From Linanthus parryae (taxonomy: Eukaryota; Streptophyta; Magnoliopsida; Ericales; Polemoniaceae): 64,000 bases of DNA. A program made the position numbers and the translations under genes. Numbering within the stretch: the first letter of the stretch is position 1; the number at the start of each line of letters is the position of its first letter. Positions 44,022 through 55,817 of the stretch are shown here, piece after piece. Location: contig JALGPY010000003.1 of NCBI GenBank assembly GCA_023055425.1, positions 71,895,491-71,959,490 on the forward strand, written 5' to 3'. The notes beneath the pieces were generated by a model. That model worked only from the letters and a program-made list of their open reading frames with translations. It made no database searches and was not told the DNA's origin.

Positions 44022-46880
44022 CTCCCCCTCAAAGGAATGGTGCTGAAAGGACCATCAATTCGAGAAAGTGAGTTGTAGAGAGTCCTTTGGTGAATATGTC
44101 TACTAATTGGTCTGAACTGATTACAAAATAAACACATAAGTCATGATACATAACTTTTTCACGTATATAATGATAGTCAATTTCGAAGTGCTTAGTGCGA
44201 GCATGCATAATGGGGTTGATCGTCATTGCGATGGTAGATGAAAAGGTTAAGGTCACGGAAAAAGATTTTACGCCATGCTAACTCGGAAGCGGTGGAGGCC
44301 AAGGCTCGATATTCGGCCGCCATGGAGGACCTAGAAACTGTGGGTTGCTTTTTGGCACCCCAGTGAATGGGGTTTGGGTCGAGATAGACAATGAATCTTG
44401 ATGTGCTACGACGGTCAATTGGGTTTTCTAGCCAATCGACGTTGGAGTATGGATTTATTGGCATGCAGCATTTTTTATTTAGAAGGTCGTGGGTTTTGGT
44501 GCATTGTAGAAAACGCAAGATACGTTAAGCTCCAACTAGGACTGTTTCAGTGGGTGTGTGCATGAATTGACACAAATATTTGACAACAAATAATATATCG
44601 GGACGAATAAAAGTCAAATACTGTAGTGCGCCAAGCAACTGGCAATAAGGTGTCTGATCCGCTAGTCTTTTTCCATCCAAGCTATGATATTTGAACCTGC
44701 AGAGATGAGAGTAGGAGCAGATTTGCAAGTAGTCATGTTAAATCGGTGTAATAAATCTGAAATATGTGTTGCTTGATGAATGAAAATACTAGCGTTAAAT
44801 GCTTGTTTTCAACCCCAGAAAGTATATTAGAGGACCAAAGTTGGTCATGCTAATATCAGTAGGTTGTTGATGGAAAAGAGAATTAATAAAGGTGGTGTCA
44901 CTACCGGTACGAATGATGCCACCAATGTAAAATAAGGGAATAGTGCATTTACTGTTACAATGGCGAATAAAAAAGAAAGTAAGCATGATTAGATGCAAAG
45001 AAACCACAAGAAAATAAGTATGAGGTGAAGTGCTTAAACCAAGCTCGAGGTGCTTGTTTGAGCCAGTATGTGGACTTGTGCAACTGGAAAACATAATGAG
45101 AACATTTGCGGTTCTTAAACCCTTGAGGTTGAGCCATAAAGACGATTTCTTTTAGTAGGCTATATAAAAAGGCATTTTTAACGTCAAGTTGTTGTAGGGG
45201 CCAATTAAAGTTCACAGCAGGTGCGAGAATTGTGCAAACAGTAGAATGTTTGACAACCGGACTAAATTTTTTGCCGTAGTCGATTCTGGGATTTTTGTGA
45301 ATACTCTTAGAGATTAGACCACCTTTACAGTGAGAGACAGTACCATCAGGATTGTATTTTGTGCGAAAAACCCATTTGTTACCTATTATGTTTGCATTCC
45401 AGGGTGGCACAAGAGTCCAAGTATTTTGTTATGTGAGGCTAGCGTACTCGTCAGCCACTTCACGCCACTGAGAGTGTTTGATAGCCTCAGTAAAGGAAGA
45501 AGAGTCGTTAACGTTGGCGGAAGTGATAGCCTAAAAACCCGCTTTTCGTTTGCTTATGCCAGATTTATTTCGGGTTTGCATCGGGTGTCCAGCTCGGGGG
45601 GATCTTGGTATTCGTTTGCATCATAGGAGGTGTCACGGCGGCTGTCAGTGTGCCTCGCCTGAACTGGAGTGTCATTTGCGTAAGCAACCAGAATTGTTCC
45701 CGGTACATATGGTGTTCCAGCAGGCTGCAACGCTGCAGCAGCCGCTGGTTCCTCATTGTTCGGCTGTGGTGGAATCATCACCAATGGACTATCTCCCCAG
45801 AGGAGGATGAGGGAATGAGATACGCCAAGATCAGCCTAGGTGTTGCTATTTTTCGTCAAGCTTGGATTTGTTGTAATTACGTAAATATGGAAAGAAAGCA
45901 CAGTAAAAAAAATTAAGTCCGAAAAATTGGGAACTGTACCAAAAATAAGTTCAAAGGGAATTTTATCAAAAGTATTTTTTCCATGTAATTTATTAATCGG
46001 ATAAAATGTTGTTTTAACAACATGATACTAGAACATGTTTGGGAGAGATGCTTGTTTGAGTAAGGTCACAGCAGTTTCCATAATACTGCGGTGTTTGCGC
46101 TCGGCAACACCGTTTTGTTGAGGAGTGTGTGGGCATGACTTTTGATGAGTTATGCCATATTCAGATAGAAATTGCTGAAAAGTGAAGGAGATGCCTCCTC
46201 CATAGGTTCACAAAATACGAATCGATCATTGAAGGAGTTTCTCAATTTGCAGTTTAAATTTTGGAAAAACATAGACAACTTCTGACTTGTTTTGTAAATG
46301 GAACAAATACGTATAATTTGAAAAATCATCCACAAATAAAACCTAATAACGGTAGCGTTTGTAAGATTGCGTACTAGTCGGTCCCCAAGCATCACTGTGA
46401 AAAAGATGCAAATGCTCGTCTGTTTTGAAAACAGAAGCATGATCAAGTAAACAAGGCATTTTACCGAATAAGCATAAGTGACACATAATAGATATCATAA
46501 TTTCCCAAAATATAAATTATTGTACGTAAAATATTATTAATAGGATGTCCCGAACGGGCCAAAGATGCGAAGAAACTTTATTCCTGAAAAAACTTGTAGT
46601 GAAGATTTAAACAGGAAGGAATAAATGGGATATTGTCCATTTTTATTCAACCCTTGGTAGAGAATTTTGCCCGTAGGAATGTCCTGTATGGATAAGGAAG
46701 TAGAGTCAAATATAAATCTGCAATTATAATCAGTACATTTTATTGACTGAAAGCAAATTAATACTAATTTTAGGGAAATCTAAAGTGTCATGAGAGTGAA
46801 AATTAGAGAAGAAGTCAATAGAAGAGCAGTACCCGAGTAGTGAATGGGCTAACTTTGCCCATTTCTAACACTAACTTGGT
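44022..46880 (-). pseudogene. Decayed Copia gag-pol remnant, minus strand
   Basis: From right to left: protease/pre-integrase region (about 46880-46500, YIGSDQVSVRNGQS, IFDSTSLSIQDIPTGKILYQ); integrase (about 46450-45950, SYKRYRYYVLFVDDFSNYTY and TPQQNGVAERKHRS); reverse transcriptase (45410-44795, NANIIGNKWVFRTKYNPDGT, LDVKNAFLYSLLKEIVFMAQ, LKQAPRAWF); RNase H (44728-44192, [38 protein letters not shown]). The C-terminal DQLVDIFTKGLSTTHF precedes the polypurine tract. Numerous stops and frameshifts. The 5' LTR and gag start are missing, cut by the LINE fragment at about 46880. Confidence 0.85.
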
Positions 46881-49195
46881 CACTGCCTATATATGTGTTT
46901 CAAAGGCTTAAATTTGCAAGTTCATTATTCATGTAAATGTTGGCTTAAAAGCCATCAAGCAGGATCAGGTCCCCTCTCCCCATATCTCTTCTTGCTGGTT
47001 AGCGAGACCTTATCTCGGCGTCTCTCTGCGGCAGTTAGATCAGGTTCTCTCACGGGGGTGACAGACTCAAGGGGGGGACCTATTGTTTCTCATTTATTTT
47101 TCACTGACGACAGTTTGCTTTTCACTAAGGCTACCATGAACGAGATAACTGTTTTACGGTCAATCTTGCAGGAGTACGAGTTAGCTTCGGGGAAAAATCT
47201 AAATCTTGATAAATCGTCAGTGGTTTTTTCAGATAATATAAACGCGTATGACCAAGTCACTTTGAGCCATTTGTGTGGGGTTCGTCTCACAGAGGAGCAC
47301 GACACCTATCTTGGCCTCCCCACTTCTTTCGGCAAGAGTAAGTCTATCAAGTTTGGGCACCTCACCAAACGGATTGGGAATAAATATAAAGGGTGGAAAA
47401 CAAAACTACTCTCATTCACGGGGAAAGAGGTTCTTATCAAAGCGGTCACTCAAGCTATCCCTAACTATGCGATGGGATGCTTTCTACTCCCTATGAATGT
47501 TTGCCACGAAATGGAGAAACTTACTCGCCAATTTTGGTGGGGTGGAAGTGATGATAAAAAGTATATGCATTGGGTAGCTTGGGACAAGTTGAAGCTAAAC
47601 AAGATTGACGGTGGCATCGGTTTTCGAGATTTTCACGACTTTAACGTCGCGCTTTTAGCAAAATAGACATGGAGGATAATTCGCTTCCCAAATAGCTTGG
47701 TGAGTCGAATTTTTCTAGCTAAGTACTTTAAGCAATCAAATGTTTTAGACTACGAGTTAACGGCAAATTCCCGAGTTTATATGCTTTGAGAAGCCTTGTG
47801 GCCGGAAGAGATCTTGTGAAGATAGGCTTAATGTGGAAGGTTTCTAACGGCAATAACCGTAAGATTTTTGGCGATTCTTGGGTGCCACGTCCCACCACGC
47901 ACAGACTCATAACCCCCTCCCCGCAAGGGAGGGAGGATGCGAGAGTCAACTGGTTGATTAATGAGGCTACTGGGGACTGTGACAGAACTCGCATTCAACA
48001 TATTCTTATGCCAGAAGATGAAGAAATTATTTTCTCTATCCCCATTGATCGAAATGCGATGTATCATAGCTTTTACTGGAAGCACTCTGAAGACAGAACT
48101 TATACAGTTGCTAGTGGTTATGAGGCTCAGAGGAAGCGCACGGTTGGGGAACCCTCTTCTTCAAATGGTTTTGTAAACCGAGATTGGCTAAAGAAACTGT
48201 GGAGATTATCAATACCGAAGAAGATGATCTTTACGACATGGAGAATTCGGCATAGGTCCCTGCCGGTGCTTCTGCGTTTGTCACAGCGGGGCATCAATGT
48301 ACACACCAGCTGTCAGTTTTGCAATAAACACACTGAAGATGACGAACACTTGTTCTGGGGCTGCAAGAAAGTAAGGAATTTCTGGGATATCCTTCTTGTC
48401 TACGAATTCACTCAAAAGAAGAGGCTTCCTTTCAATATTTGGATACAGGAGGCAGTCGAACAAAGTTATGTTCTAATTAGCGAGAAACTGATTGTAGGCT
48501 GCTAGGTTGTCTAGAGGAGTCGAAACAAACTCATATTCGAAGGAATGCAGCAAACGCCGGAAGAAATGGTGAACACTGTCCTAAATACTTTGACCTGGAA
48601 CAAAGAATGTAAGCTCCGAGGGCTAGACCACTGCACAACACCGCCGCAATCTGCGAACAGCTGGTACCCTCCCCCAATGGGTATCTTGAAGGTTAATTCG
48701 GATGCAACGTGGCGAAGCACTGATCCAGCGATGGGTTGAGGGGTAGTGTTGCGAGGGAACGATGCCAATTTCATTGGGAAAGAACCCGCATAGTTCCCGT
48801 AGCCCTCTTCTTGCGAAAGTTGAAGCTATGGTAGCTGGGTTGGAATTCGCGAAGGAGATGAGGGCTTCCAGAGTACTCCTTGAGTCAGATTCGCTAGTGG
48901 GAGTCTCGCTTCTAGAAACTGGTAGCAGTGGAAACATTTATGGACTAAATGCGTTATCATAATTGAAGGATTTGATTCTTAGAGGTCAAGACCTGATCAA
49001 AAACTTTGACGAGGTGGAAGTGAAGCATGTAAAGCGAGAAGGAAACATGGTAGCCCACACCTTTGCAAATAGAGGTCTTTACGAAGGAGATACTAGTTTT
49101 TATGCTAAAACGCCCGACTGGGCTATTGATGTAACACGTGCAGATGCGTTGGGCGTGACTTGCCCTTAATAAAATTTCTATTTCTCTCAAAAAAA
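46880..49195 (+). pseudogene. 5'-truncated L1-type LINE ORF2, plus strand
   Basis: Starts within the reverse transcriptase: GPLSPYLFLLVSETLSRRL and FFTDDSLLF (the catalytic FxDD form, about 47098-47124), then YLGLPTSFGKSK and QFWWGGSDDKKYMHWVAWDK (46893-47666). A second frame (47786-48505) holds the post-RT and zf-RVT part: WKVSNGNNRKIFGDSWVP and CQFCNKHTEDDEHLFWGCKK. The RNase H domain follows in pieces (48545-48739, 48762-49169: GILKVNSDATW, AKVEAMVAGLEFAKEM, VLLESDS, VKREGNMVAHTFANRG). It ends in AATAAAATT and a short A8 tail at about 49187. Several stops; the tail is short and I could not find a target duplication. Confidence 0.85.
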
Positions 49196-49542
49196 AGGAA
49201 GTAGTCACTGAGAACTCTTTACTGAGTAACAACCTTGTTAATCTGAAACATCAAGTTGATGAATTAGATAAACAAAAGACTACTCTTTCTGAGAAACTTC
49301 AAGAATCTGAATTAGTCAAAGTCAAGCTTGTAGGCTCTGAACACAAGTTGAACTTAATTCTTGGAGAAAGTTCAAAGTCTGTTCACAAAACTGGTACTGG
49401 ATACAATCCAAATTTTCCAAGAAAGAACAATACCAGATTAGTGAAAGCTATAAACAAAACCTCTCCTAAGTGTCATTTTTGCAACAAAATTGGTCATATG
49501 AAGATGACTTGTCCTTTCAGAAGAAGAGACCCTCACATAGTG
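49196..49542 (+). pseudogene. SIRE-like Copia gag, C-terminal part
   Basis: A coiled-coil-like stretch with heptad leucines is followed by LGESSKSVHKTGTGYNPNF and the zinc knuckle CHFCNKIGHMKMTC (CX2CX4HX4C, about 49470-49511), then PFRRRDPH. The gag motif set resembles SIRE/Maximus-type Copia. The gene is cut at 49542 by the insertion 49543-52269, after which the frame resumes in phase. The 5' end of the element is missing. Confidence 0.8.
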
Positions 49543-49648
49543 TGTAATACCCCGATATTTTAGGGGGTATTTTAGGGAGTTTAACGAATTTTTCGGACCA
49601 TTATTTGAAATTACGAAAGTTGTTTTCGTTCACTAAAAGTTGGTTTCC

Positions 49649-49709
<61 letters not shown>

Positions 49710-52269
49710 TATATTTTATCAAAAGTTTTTTTTATTTTCATATTTTTAAGATGTCTTTTTTTTTTTATAATTAGTTGGGTGTAAAGTAGTGGGTGAAGTG
49801 TAGTGGGTCGTGTAACGTTGTAGCGTGACCAAAACGTGTCTTTTTAATAACTATTACGTGACTAACCACCGCGTCATACCGTGTGCCCGCAACACCCTAA
49901 CCTTCCTCCTTCATCCTCTACCTCATCTCCATCTTTTGCAGAGAACTCTCTGCTCCTGAAAATCCGGCGACCACCCATGGCAAGAGCCAATAATTTTGAC
50001 CTCCTCTTTGTCACTTTCCCGTCCTGATTCACCCAAATCGCGTTATGGATTGAATATCACACTTCGATCAATCAATTTCGTCAAAGTTTCATCCCCAAAT
50101 CAAGTCCGTAAATCACTCCGTGGAATCTCCGATCGGGTTAATCCGAGCAAACCCAAATCTCTCTCACTCTCCCTCGTCTCGTCTCTCTATCACTATCTCT
50201 CTCCCTCACCTATGTCTCTCTCTCTCTCGCTCTCTCTCTCCCCGCGCTCTGATTTACCGGCGAAGAAACCGAACCCAGGTCCGGCAAGAAACCAAACCCA
50301 GGCCGGCCGTTTCTTGCCGCCGTCGTCGTCCCTCTGCGTCGCCGAACCACCCAACGTCGCCCCTCTGCTTCGTCCGCCATCGCCACCACCGTTCGCCTCC
50401 CTCTCTTCCGACGAACACCAAGCAGCAGCAGGAACCCCTCACCGCCGCCACCGCCATCTTTCCCTTCGTTCCTTTCAATCGGTAAACACCACAATCAAAT
50501 TGTTTTGCTACTTTCAATTTCACTTTAAGTCATGGTTATTCATGTGGGTTGTGATTTTGATTTTGGGGAAACAAAATGTTACAGTGGATGATTGTGGAAG
50601 AAGAGGGTCTGATACGTGGGTGTAAAAAGAGGGGGTGCAAAAGTGTTTTTGTGAAACAGTTGGGGTGACTTTTGCAAGATATAATTCTGAATGGTGTGTT
50701 ATTGCCTTTACACCAATCTGTTTTACTTTAACAAATAATCTAAGTTTCGTTTTAGCATAGTAAAAATTTGTATTTCTTATATGTGTATATATATTTATTA
50801 AATGTAAGTTAATGATCTTTTTCAAAAAAATAAGTATGCACCTTTATAATCAAATCAAAACAGTATTTTATAAGTGTATATTATCTATACTACATTTTCT
50901 TAAACAACTAGCTAATCATGTTTTCGATTTATCGCAAAATAAATTCTTCCCATTTTCATTTATCTAAACTTTAAAATTAATATAGCTATCTTTGTGTATA
51001 TAATTCTACCTTAGTAAATTAAATAAATATTCTAGAGCATCAAATAAAGTTTTCTTTACCTCAATTATTACTTTTATAATTATAGCCACTATTTTCTTAT
51101 TTATTGAATATTCTAAACATGTAATTATAGCTAGTATAATATATTTTTATTTGGGGAATTAATTGGGGATTTCACTTGCATTTCATATAGGACAATTTAA
51201 TTGCAATTTGTTGTGTGATGTATATGTGTTAATATAGGATTATGTGATTATTGTAGATACCGAGTTCGTAGGAGGCGAGTTCATCGAGGACCCCTACTAC
51301 TAGTTCAGTGCTAGCTTGTGAGTGTGAAGTTATCACCTCATTTCCAGGTAAGTTTATGCGCACAATACTTTAACTATCAAAATATGTCTTGGCGTGTGTT
51401 ACTCGTGTTTCGAACAACTACTTTTAAGTCTCAAATTTTGACAATCTCTCTTGCAAATATTCTTTTTGAAAGATATGTGGTTACTTCTGAATTTCGAACC
51501 GATGTTTCTAAAATGATCTTGTGGAATATAAATGAACGATAAATGATATGGGGCGATGTACAAAGGAGGTGTGTGAAGGCTACGGCCGGAGGCGCACGTG
51601 AGACGACCTCCTAGGGTTTCATACCCTACCCTATACGGGTTTATAAAATTGTGAAAGCTATAGAGTACTACCTATGCATGTGTGGGTCACAACTGTATAG
51701 AGGTGTCGACACTTAAGGTCCTTTAGCTATGTGATGGGCGGGGTAGTGTCGGGCTACCTACAAACGCCCTGGGTGAATTGGGATGGACTGTGATATCCCA
51801 AGAGGTACCTGTGTGATGATATTATTGCATCGTGACCTCTCTGTGGGCATTCGTTACCCGCTGGGCTCTAATACGCCTCAGCTCAACTAAGAAGTTAAAA
51901 TGTGGAATCTCTTCAGTTACACTCTTTTCATTCTTTCAGCCAAAAACTCTGTTTTACATATTGTGGTATATTTCTTACTCAGTTTTCACTGACAAATGTT
52001 TTTCTGCGTCGGCTTTTGCCATTTAAAACCCGCAGGTTATGAATAAAGGTGGGGGAACGCGCACAAGTAGCTGAAGGAAAATAAGAAGCTAGGAATCACC
52101 TAGTTAAATTGTTAACATTTAGTTGTATTTTGAGAATTCAAACTTTGTCATCGTTTTTTCCTGTTAAAAATTGGTAAGGAGGGTTTCTCCTTTACTTTTA
52201 TTTCAATAAAGCACTCTTGGATGTCGTTAAGTTGTACTAGCAAGGAACCGTAGGTTCCGGGTTGTTTCA
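49543..52269 (+). mobile_element. Large solo-LTR-like element, second family member (2727 bp)
   Basis: Begins TGTAATACCCCG and ends GGGTTGTTTCA, flanked by TAGTG (49538-49542) and TATTG (52270-52274), one mismatch. Removing it and one flank copy rejoins the Copia reading frame in phase. Landmarks shared with 15864-21279: (TTA)n near the start (49653-49709), a CT-rich leader (about 50160-50245), a GC-rich codon-like stretch (50270-50480), a GTAAGTTTAT splice-donor-like site (51349) followed by AATACTTTAACTATCAAA (51364-51381), GTGTCGACACTTAAGGTC (51703-51720) and CATTCGTTACCCGCTGGGCT (51848 onward). AATAAA occurs at about 52204. No gag or pol. Confidence 0.75.
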
Positions 52270-52512
52270 TATTGAGGAACACATGTCCATTTCAACACAA
52301 AGGACAAGTCAGACATATTTGGGTTGCTAAAGGGGTCAGACCACCTAATATGGTTGATCCTGAGTATGAGTCCAAATTCCACACTTGGTCTAACAGCTGG
52401 GTAAGGCAGTGATTGGTGTTTGCAGGTTGTCACCAATGTTAAAGAACATAAGTGGTTTATGGACAGTGGTTTTTCAAGACACATGAGTGGAAAGAGATCT
52501 CTATTCTCATAA
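52270..52512 (+). pseudogene. SIRE-like Copia, post-gag and protease segment
   Basis: Begins in phase with the gag at 49542 and reads HIWVAKGVRPPNMVDPEYES, then reaches a stop at about 52411. In another frame WFMDSGFSRHMSG (about 52452-52490) is the Copia protease site, with D-S-G present and Phe where the family usually has Cys. Broken by a stop after FS. Confidence 0.75.
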
Positions 52513-53480
52513 TTGAAAGAGCAATCTAAAGGTTCAGTTACTCTTGGTGACAAAAGAAAATGCAACATTCTTGGAATTGGTAAAGTTAGTGCAGATTCTA
52601 AAAACTCTATTTCTGATGTATATCTTGTTAATGGCTTGAAATTTAACTTTCTTCGGGTATCTAAGCTTTGTGATAATGGCAATAAGGTCATCTTTGATAA
52701 AGAGAAGTGTTTGGTGCAAAATGAGAAATCAGGCAATTGCATTTTCAGAGCCTCTAGATCAAACAATATTTATACTTTTCAGACTAACAAAGTTGCAGGT
52801 AAAATCATAAAGTGTCTCAAGGCCTTGAAAGAGGATTCAAGGGTTTGGCACAGAAAGCTTGGTCACATTAGCTTGCATACCTTGAACAAATTGATGTCCA
52901 ATGATCTGGTAAGAGGATTGCCATCTATCAAGTTCAAAGATGATTAAGTATGATTGTGCTCTGGGTAAGCAGACCATAAGCTCATTCAAACCAAAGAAGT
53001 TTGTAAGTACTTCTAGACCTATTGAATTACTTCACATGAATTTGTGTGGTCCTATGAGGACACCAACTCCAAAAGGTAAGAGGTATATGCTAGTTATTGT
53101 AGATGATTACTCCAGATACACTTGGGTTATGTTTCTAAAAGAAAAATCTGAAGCCCTCTATGAATTTTCAAAGCTTTGCAGAGAACTTCAAACTTTTAAA
53201 ACCTACCTATTGCCTCTATCACAAGTGATCATGGTAGAGAGTTTGATAAATTAGAATTTGATTTTTTCTGTGTTAAGCATGGTATCTCTCACAATTTCTC
53301 TGCTCCTAGAACTCCTCAACAGAATGGAGTTGTTGAAAGAAAGAACGAGACTCTTGAAGATATGTCAAGAACAATGCTTCTAGAAAATAAGCCGCCAAAG
53401 CATTATTGGGTAGAAGCTGTAAATACAGAAAATTACATTTTGAACATGTGCTTGATCTACCTATCTTGAAGAAGACCCCC
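52513..53480 (+). pseudogene. SIRE-like Copia, pre-integrase and integrase
   Basis: Frame 52513-52947 ends with VWHRKLGHISLHTLNKLMS, the pre-integrase zinc region. Frame 52940-53254 reads RPIELLHMNLCGPMRTPTPK, where the first catalytic Asp has become Asn (codon AAT at 53039-53041), and VDDYSRYTWVMFLKEKSEA. After a frameshift, SDHGREFD (about 53226) gives the second Asp and TPQQNGVVERKN (about 53312) the Glu. Two frameshifts and a catalytic substitution make it non-functional. Confidence 0.85.
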
Positions 53481-54224
53481 TATGAACTCTTCAAAGGGAG
53501 GAAGCTAAACATTTCATACTTCAGACCCTTTGGTTGCACATGCTATGTCCACAACAATGGTAAGGACAACTTGGGTAATTTTGATGAAAGAAGTGATGAA
53601 GGTATATTTCTGGGTTACTCTCTTACTAGCAAAGCTTATAGAATTTATAATAAAAGAAACAAGCTGGTTGAAGAAAGTATCCATGTTATTTTTTATGAAA
53701 GCTTTGATGGTTCTTTGAGTGAAAGTTTTGCAGATTTGAATCTGAACAAGCATGAATCAGAGGAAGAAGCTGAGAATTCACTTGCGTTTAAGAAAGGTTC
53801 AGAAGGAAACAGAAGCCATTTTCAAGACCATGAAAACAGATATCAAGGCCTTGAAAATAGAGATCAAAACCTTGACAAGGATGATCAAAAAGATATAAGT
53901 GATCAGGCTACAACTTCAAGACCAGAGAAGCAATATGGGGAGCCTGAACCCTGGTCTCCAAGAAATAGATTCAAATATCTTTCATCTCATCTAGCTGACA
54001 ACATTATATCTGATCCAACCACTGGTACACAAACAAGATCACAGTTGAAAAATCTTAGTGCTTTTAATGCTTTTATCTCTCTTGTAGAACCCAAAACTGG
54101 GAATGAAGCATTACAAGAACCAGGCTGGATTATAGCTATGCAAAGTGAACTCAATGAGTTTAAAAGAAACAAGGTGTGGAACCTAGTTTCCCCACCCACA
54201 AACCAGTCTATCATTGGTATTTAG
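53406..54224 (+). pseudogene. SIRE-like Copia, integrase-RT linker
   Basis: Open frame with TPYELFKGRKLNISYFRPFG, GIFLGYSLTSKAYRIYNKR and an acidic linker, then LQEPGWIIAMQSELNEFKRN at the start of the RT. Ends at a stop just before the RT core, which continues in another frame at 54214. Confidence 0.8.
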
Positions 54225-55175
54225 AAACAAATTGGATGAGAATGGCAAACTGATCAGAAACAAAGCAAGGTTAGTTTCTCAAGGTTACAACCAAGAAGAA
54301 GTTATTGATTATGAGGAAACTTTTGCTCCAGTTGCCATGTTAGAAGAAATTAGAATTTTACTTTTTTTCTCATCCTATAAGAACATGAAACTATTTCAAA
54401 TGATTGTGAAATGTGCTTTCTTTAATGGTTACTTGCAAGAAGAAGTTTATGTTGCAAAACCTCCTGGTTTTGAAAGTGACAAGTTTCCAAATCATGATTA
54501 TAAACTTGAAAAAGCTCTATATGGTTTGAAACAGGCTCCAAGAGCTTGGTATGAAAGATTGTCAAAATTTCTGCTTGAAAATGATTTCAAAAGAGGATTG
54601 GTAGACAAGACCCTTTTCATAAAGACTCATGAGAAAGATTTACTTTTATTTCAAATTTATGTTTATGACATTCTATTTGGAGCTACTAATGATCTTCTTT
54701 GCAAAGAACTCTCAAGTCTTATGAGCAGCGAATTTGAAATGAGAATTATGGGAGAGTTGAACTTATTCCTTGGACTTCAAATACATCAGTTGAAGAAGGG
54801 CATCTTTTTGCATCGAAGCAAGTACACTAGGGACTTGTTAAACAAGTACATCATGTCTCAATCCAAAGAAATCAAGACTCCTATGAGCTCTACACTATCC
54901 TTAGATAAGGATAAATCTGGTAAGAGTGTCAACGTAAAAGAGTATAGAGGTATGATTGGATCATTACTTTATGTCACTTCTAGGAGACCATATATCATGT
55001 TCAGTGTATGTATGTGTGCAAGATTTCAAGTTGATCCAAAGGAATCACACTTAACTGCTGTGAAGAGAATATTCAGATATCTCAATGGTACCAAAGACTT
55101 AGGGCTTGGGTACCCAAGACATTCTAACTTCTCTTCACATGGTTTTTCAGATGCTGACTTTGCGGGTGTAGATAG
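54214..55175 (+). pseudogene. SIRE-like Copia reverse transcriptase and RNase H, truncated
   Basis: Reads NKARLVSQGYNQEEVIDYEE, then QIYVYDILFGATN, where the first Asp of the YVDD catalytic box is Tyr (codon TAT), then VKEYRGMIGSLLYVTSRRPY and FSDADFAGVD at the RNase H start. It is cut at 55175 by the LTR of the Tat-type element. The catalytic substitution and truncation make it inactive. Confidence 0.85.
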
Positions 55176-55778
55176 TGTGTTCTAGCCGCGTGAGTCAGCT
55201 TACACATGGCAATCATCCAGCACACCTAGCTATGCTCCATACGCACAGGATCACTACCCATGCTTATCCACGTGGGGGACGCGAGACAGGGCCCTCGCGT
55301 ACCAACACGGGACTTGTAGGGACTTAGTAGTTCAGAGGCTAGAGTTAGATCTGTCGCGCGCGAGCGACAACCAAGCCCACGCGCGACCCTTGGTAACTGC
55401 TTTGAGTGATTTATGGCCACGTGTCCCATAAACCCGGTCAACCTCATAACGGTTCCGGTATACGCGGACAAAATGCGTAACAGTCCCTATATATGCGGTC
55501 GAGCGTGCCATTATGGTTAAGGTAATTAAGTCTCCATTAATGGGCGCATTAATTCACTAAAACGGTCACATTCCCCACTATATATATGATCGTTAACCCT
55601 TCATTGCAATGATCTGATCTTCTAAGCTACGCGGAAGCTCTGGCCAAATACTGTCTCTCTCTCTCACAGTTGCCATCGTCTTACTCTCTCCCTACTCACT
55701 ACCCTACACTTCTCTGTGTTTACATTCTCTTCCCTTGGTGTACACCTGAATCTTCCTCAAAGGATTCTCCTGTACACA
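55176..55778 (+). repeat. 5' LTR of the Tat-type element (603 bp)
   Basis: Starts TGTGTTCTAG and ends TGTACACA, so its ends form a short inverted repeat TGTG/CACA. A TATATATAT box lies at about 55579-55587, followed by a CT-rich leader. It begins exactly where the Copia RNase H stops. Confidence 0.75.
55579..55587 (+). promoter_or_regulatory. TATA box of the Tat LTR
   Basis: TATATATAT about 190 bp before the LTR end. Confidence 0.5.
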
Positions 55779-55780
55779 TT

Positions 55781-55798
55781 TGGTGAACCCAACGTGAA
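55781..55798 (+). other. PBS-like site of the Tat element
   Basis: TGGTGAACCCAACGTGAA begins 2 bp after the LTR end, starting TGG as primer-binding sites do. I did not assign the tRNA. Confidence 0.5.
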
Positions 55799-55817
55799 CT
55801 TACTTCAGAGAGCAGCC

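Noticed and set aside
45554..45916. ORFs on both strands within the minus-strand Copia remnant
   Set aside because: They fall in the linker between integrase and RT of the decayed element and overlap each other in opposing frames without domains.
49996..50625. 209-codon ORF, Ser/Pro-rich
   Set aside because: Lies in the CT-rich leader of the second solo-LTR-like element; no domain and no conserved counterpart could be read in the other copy.
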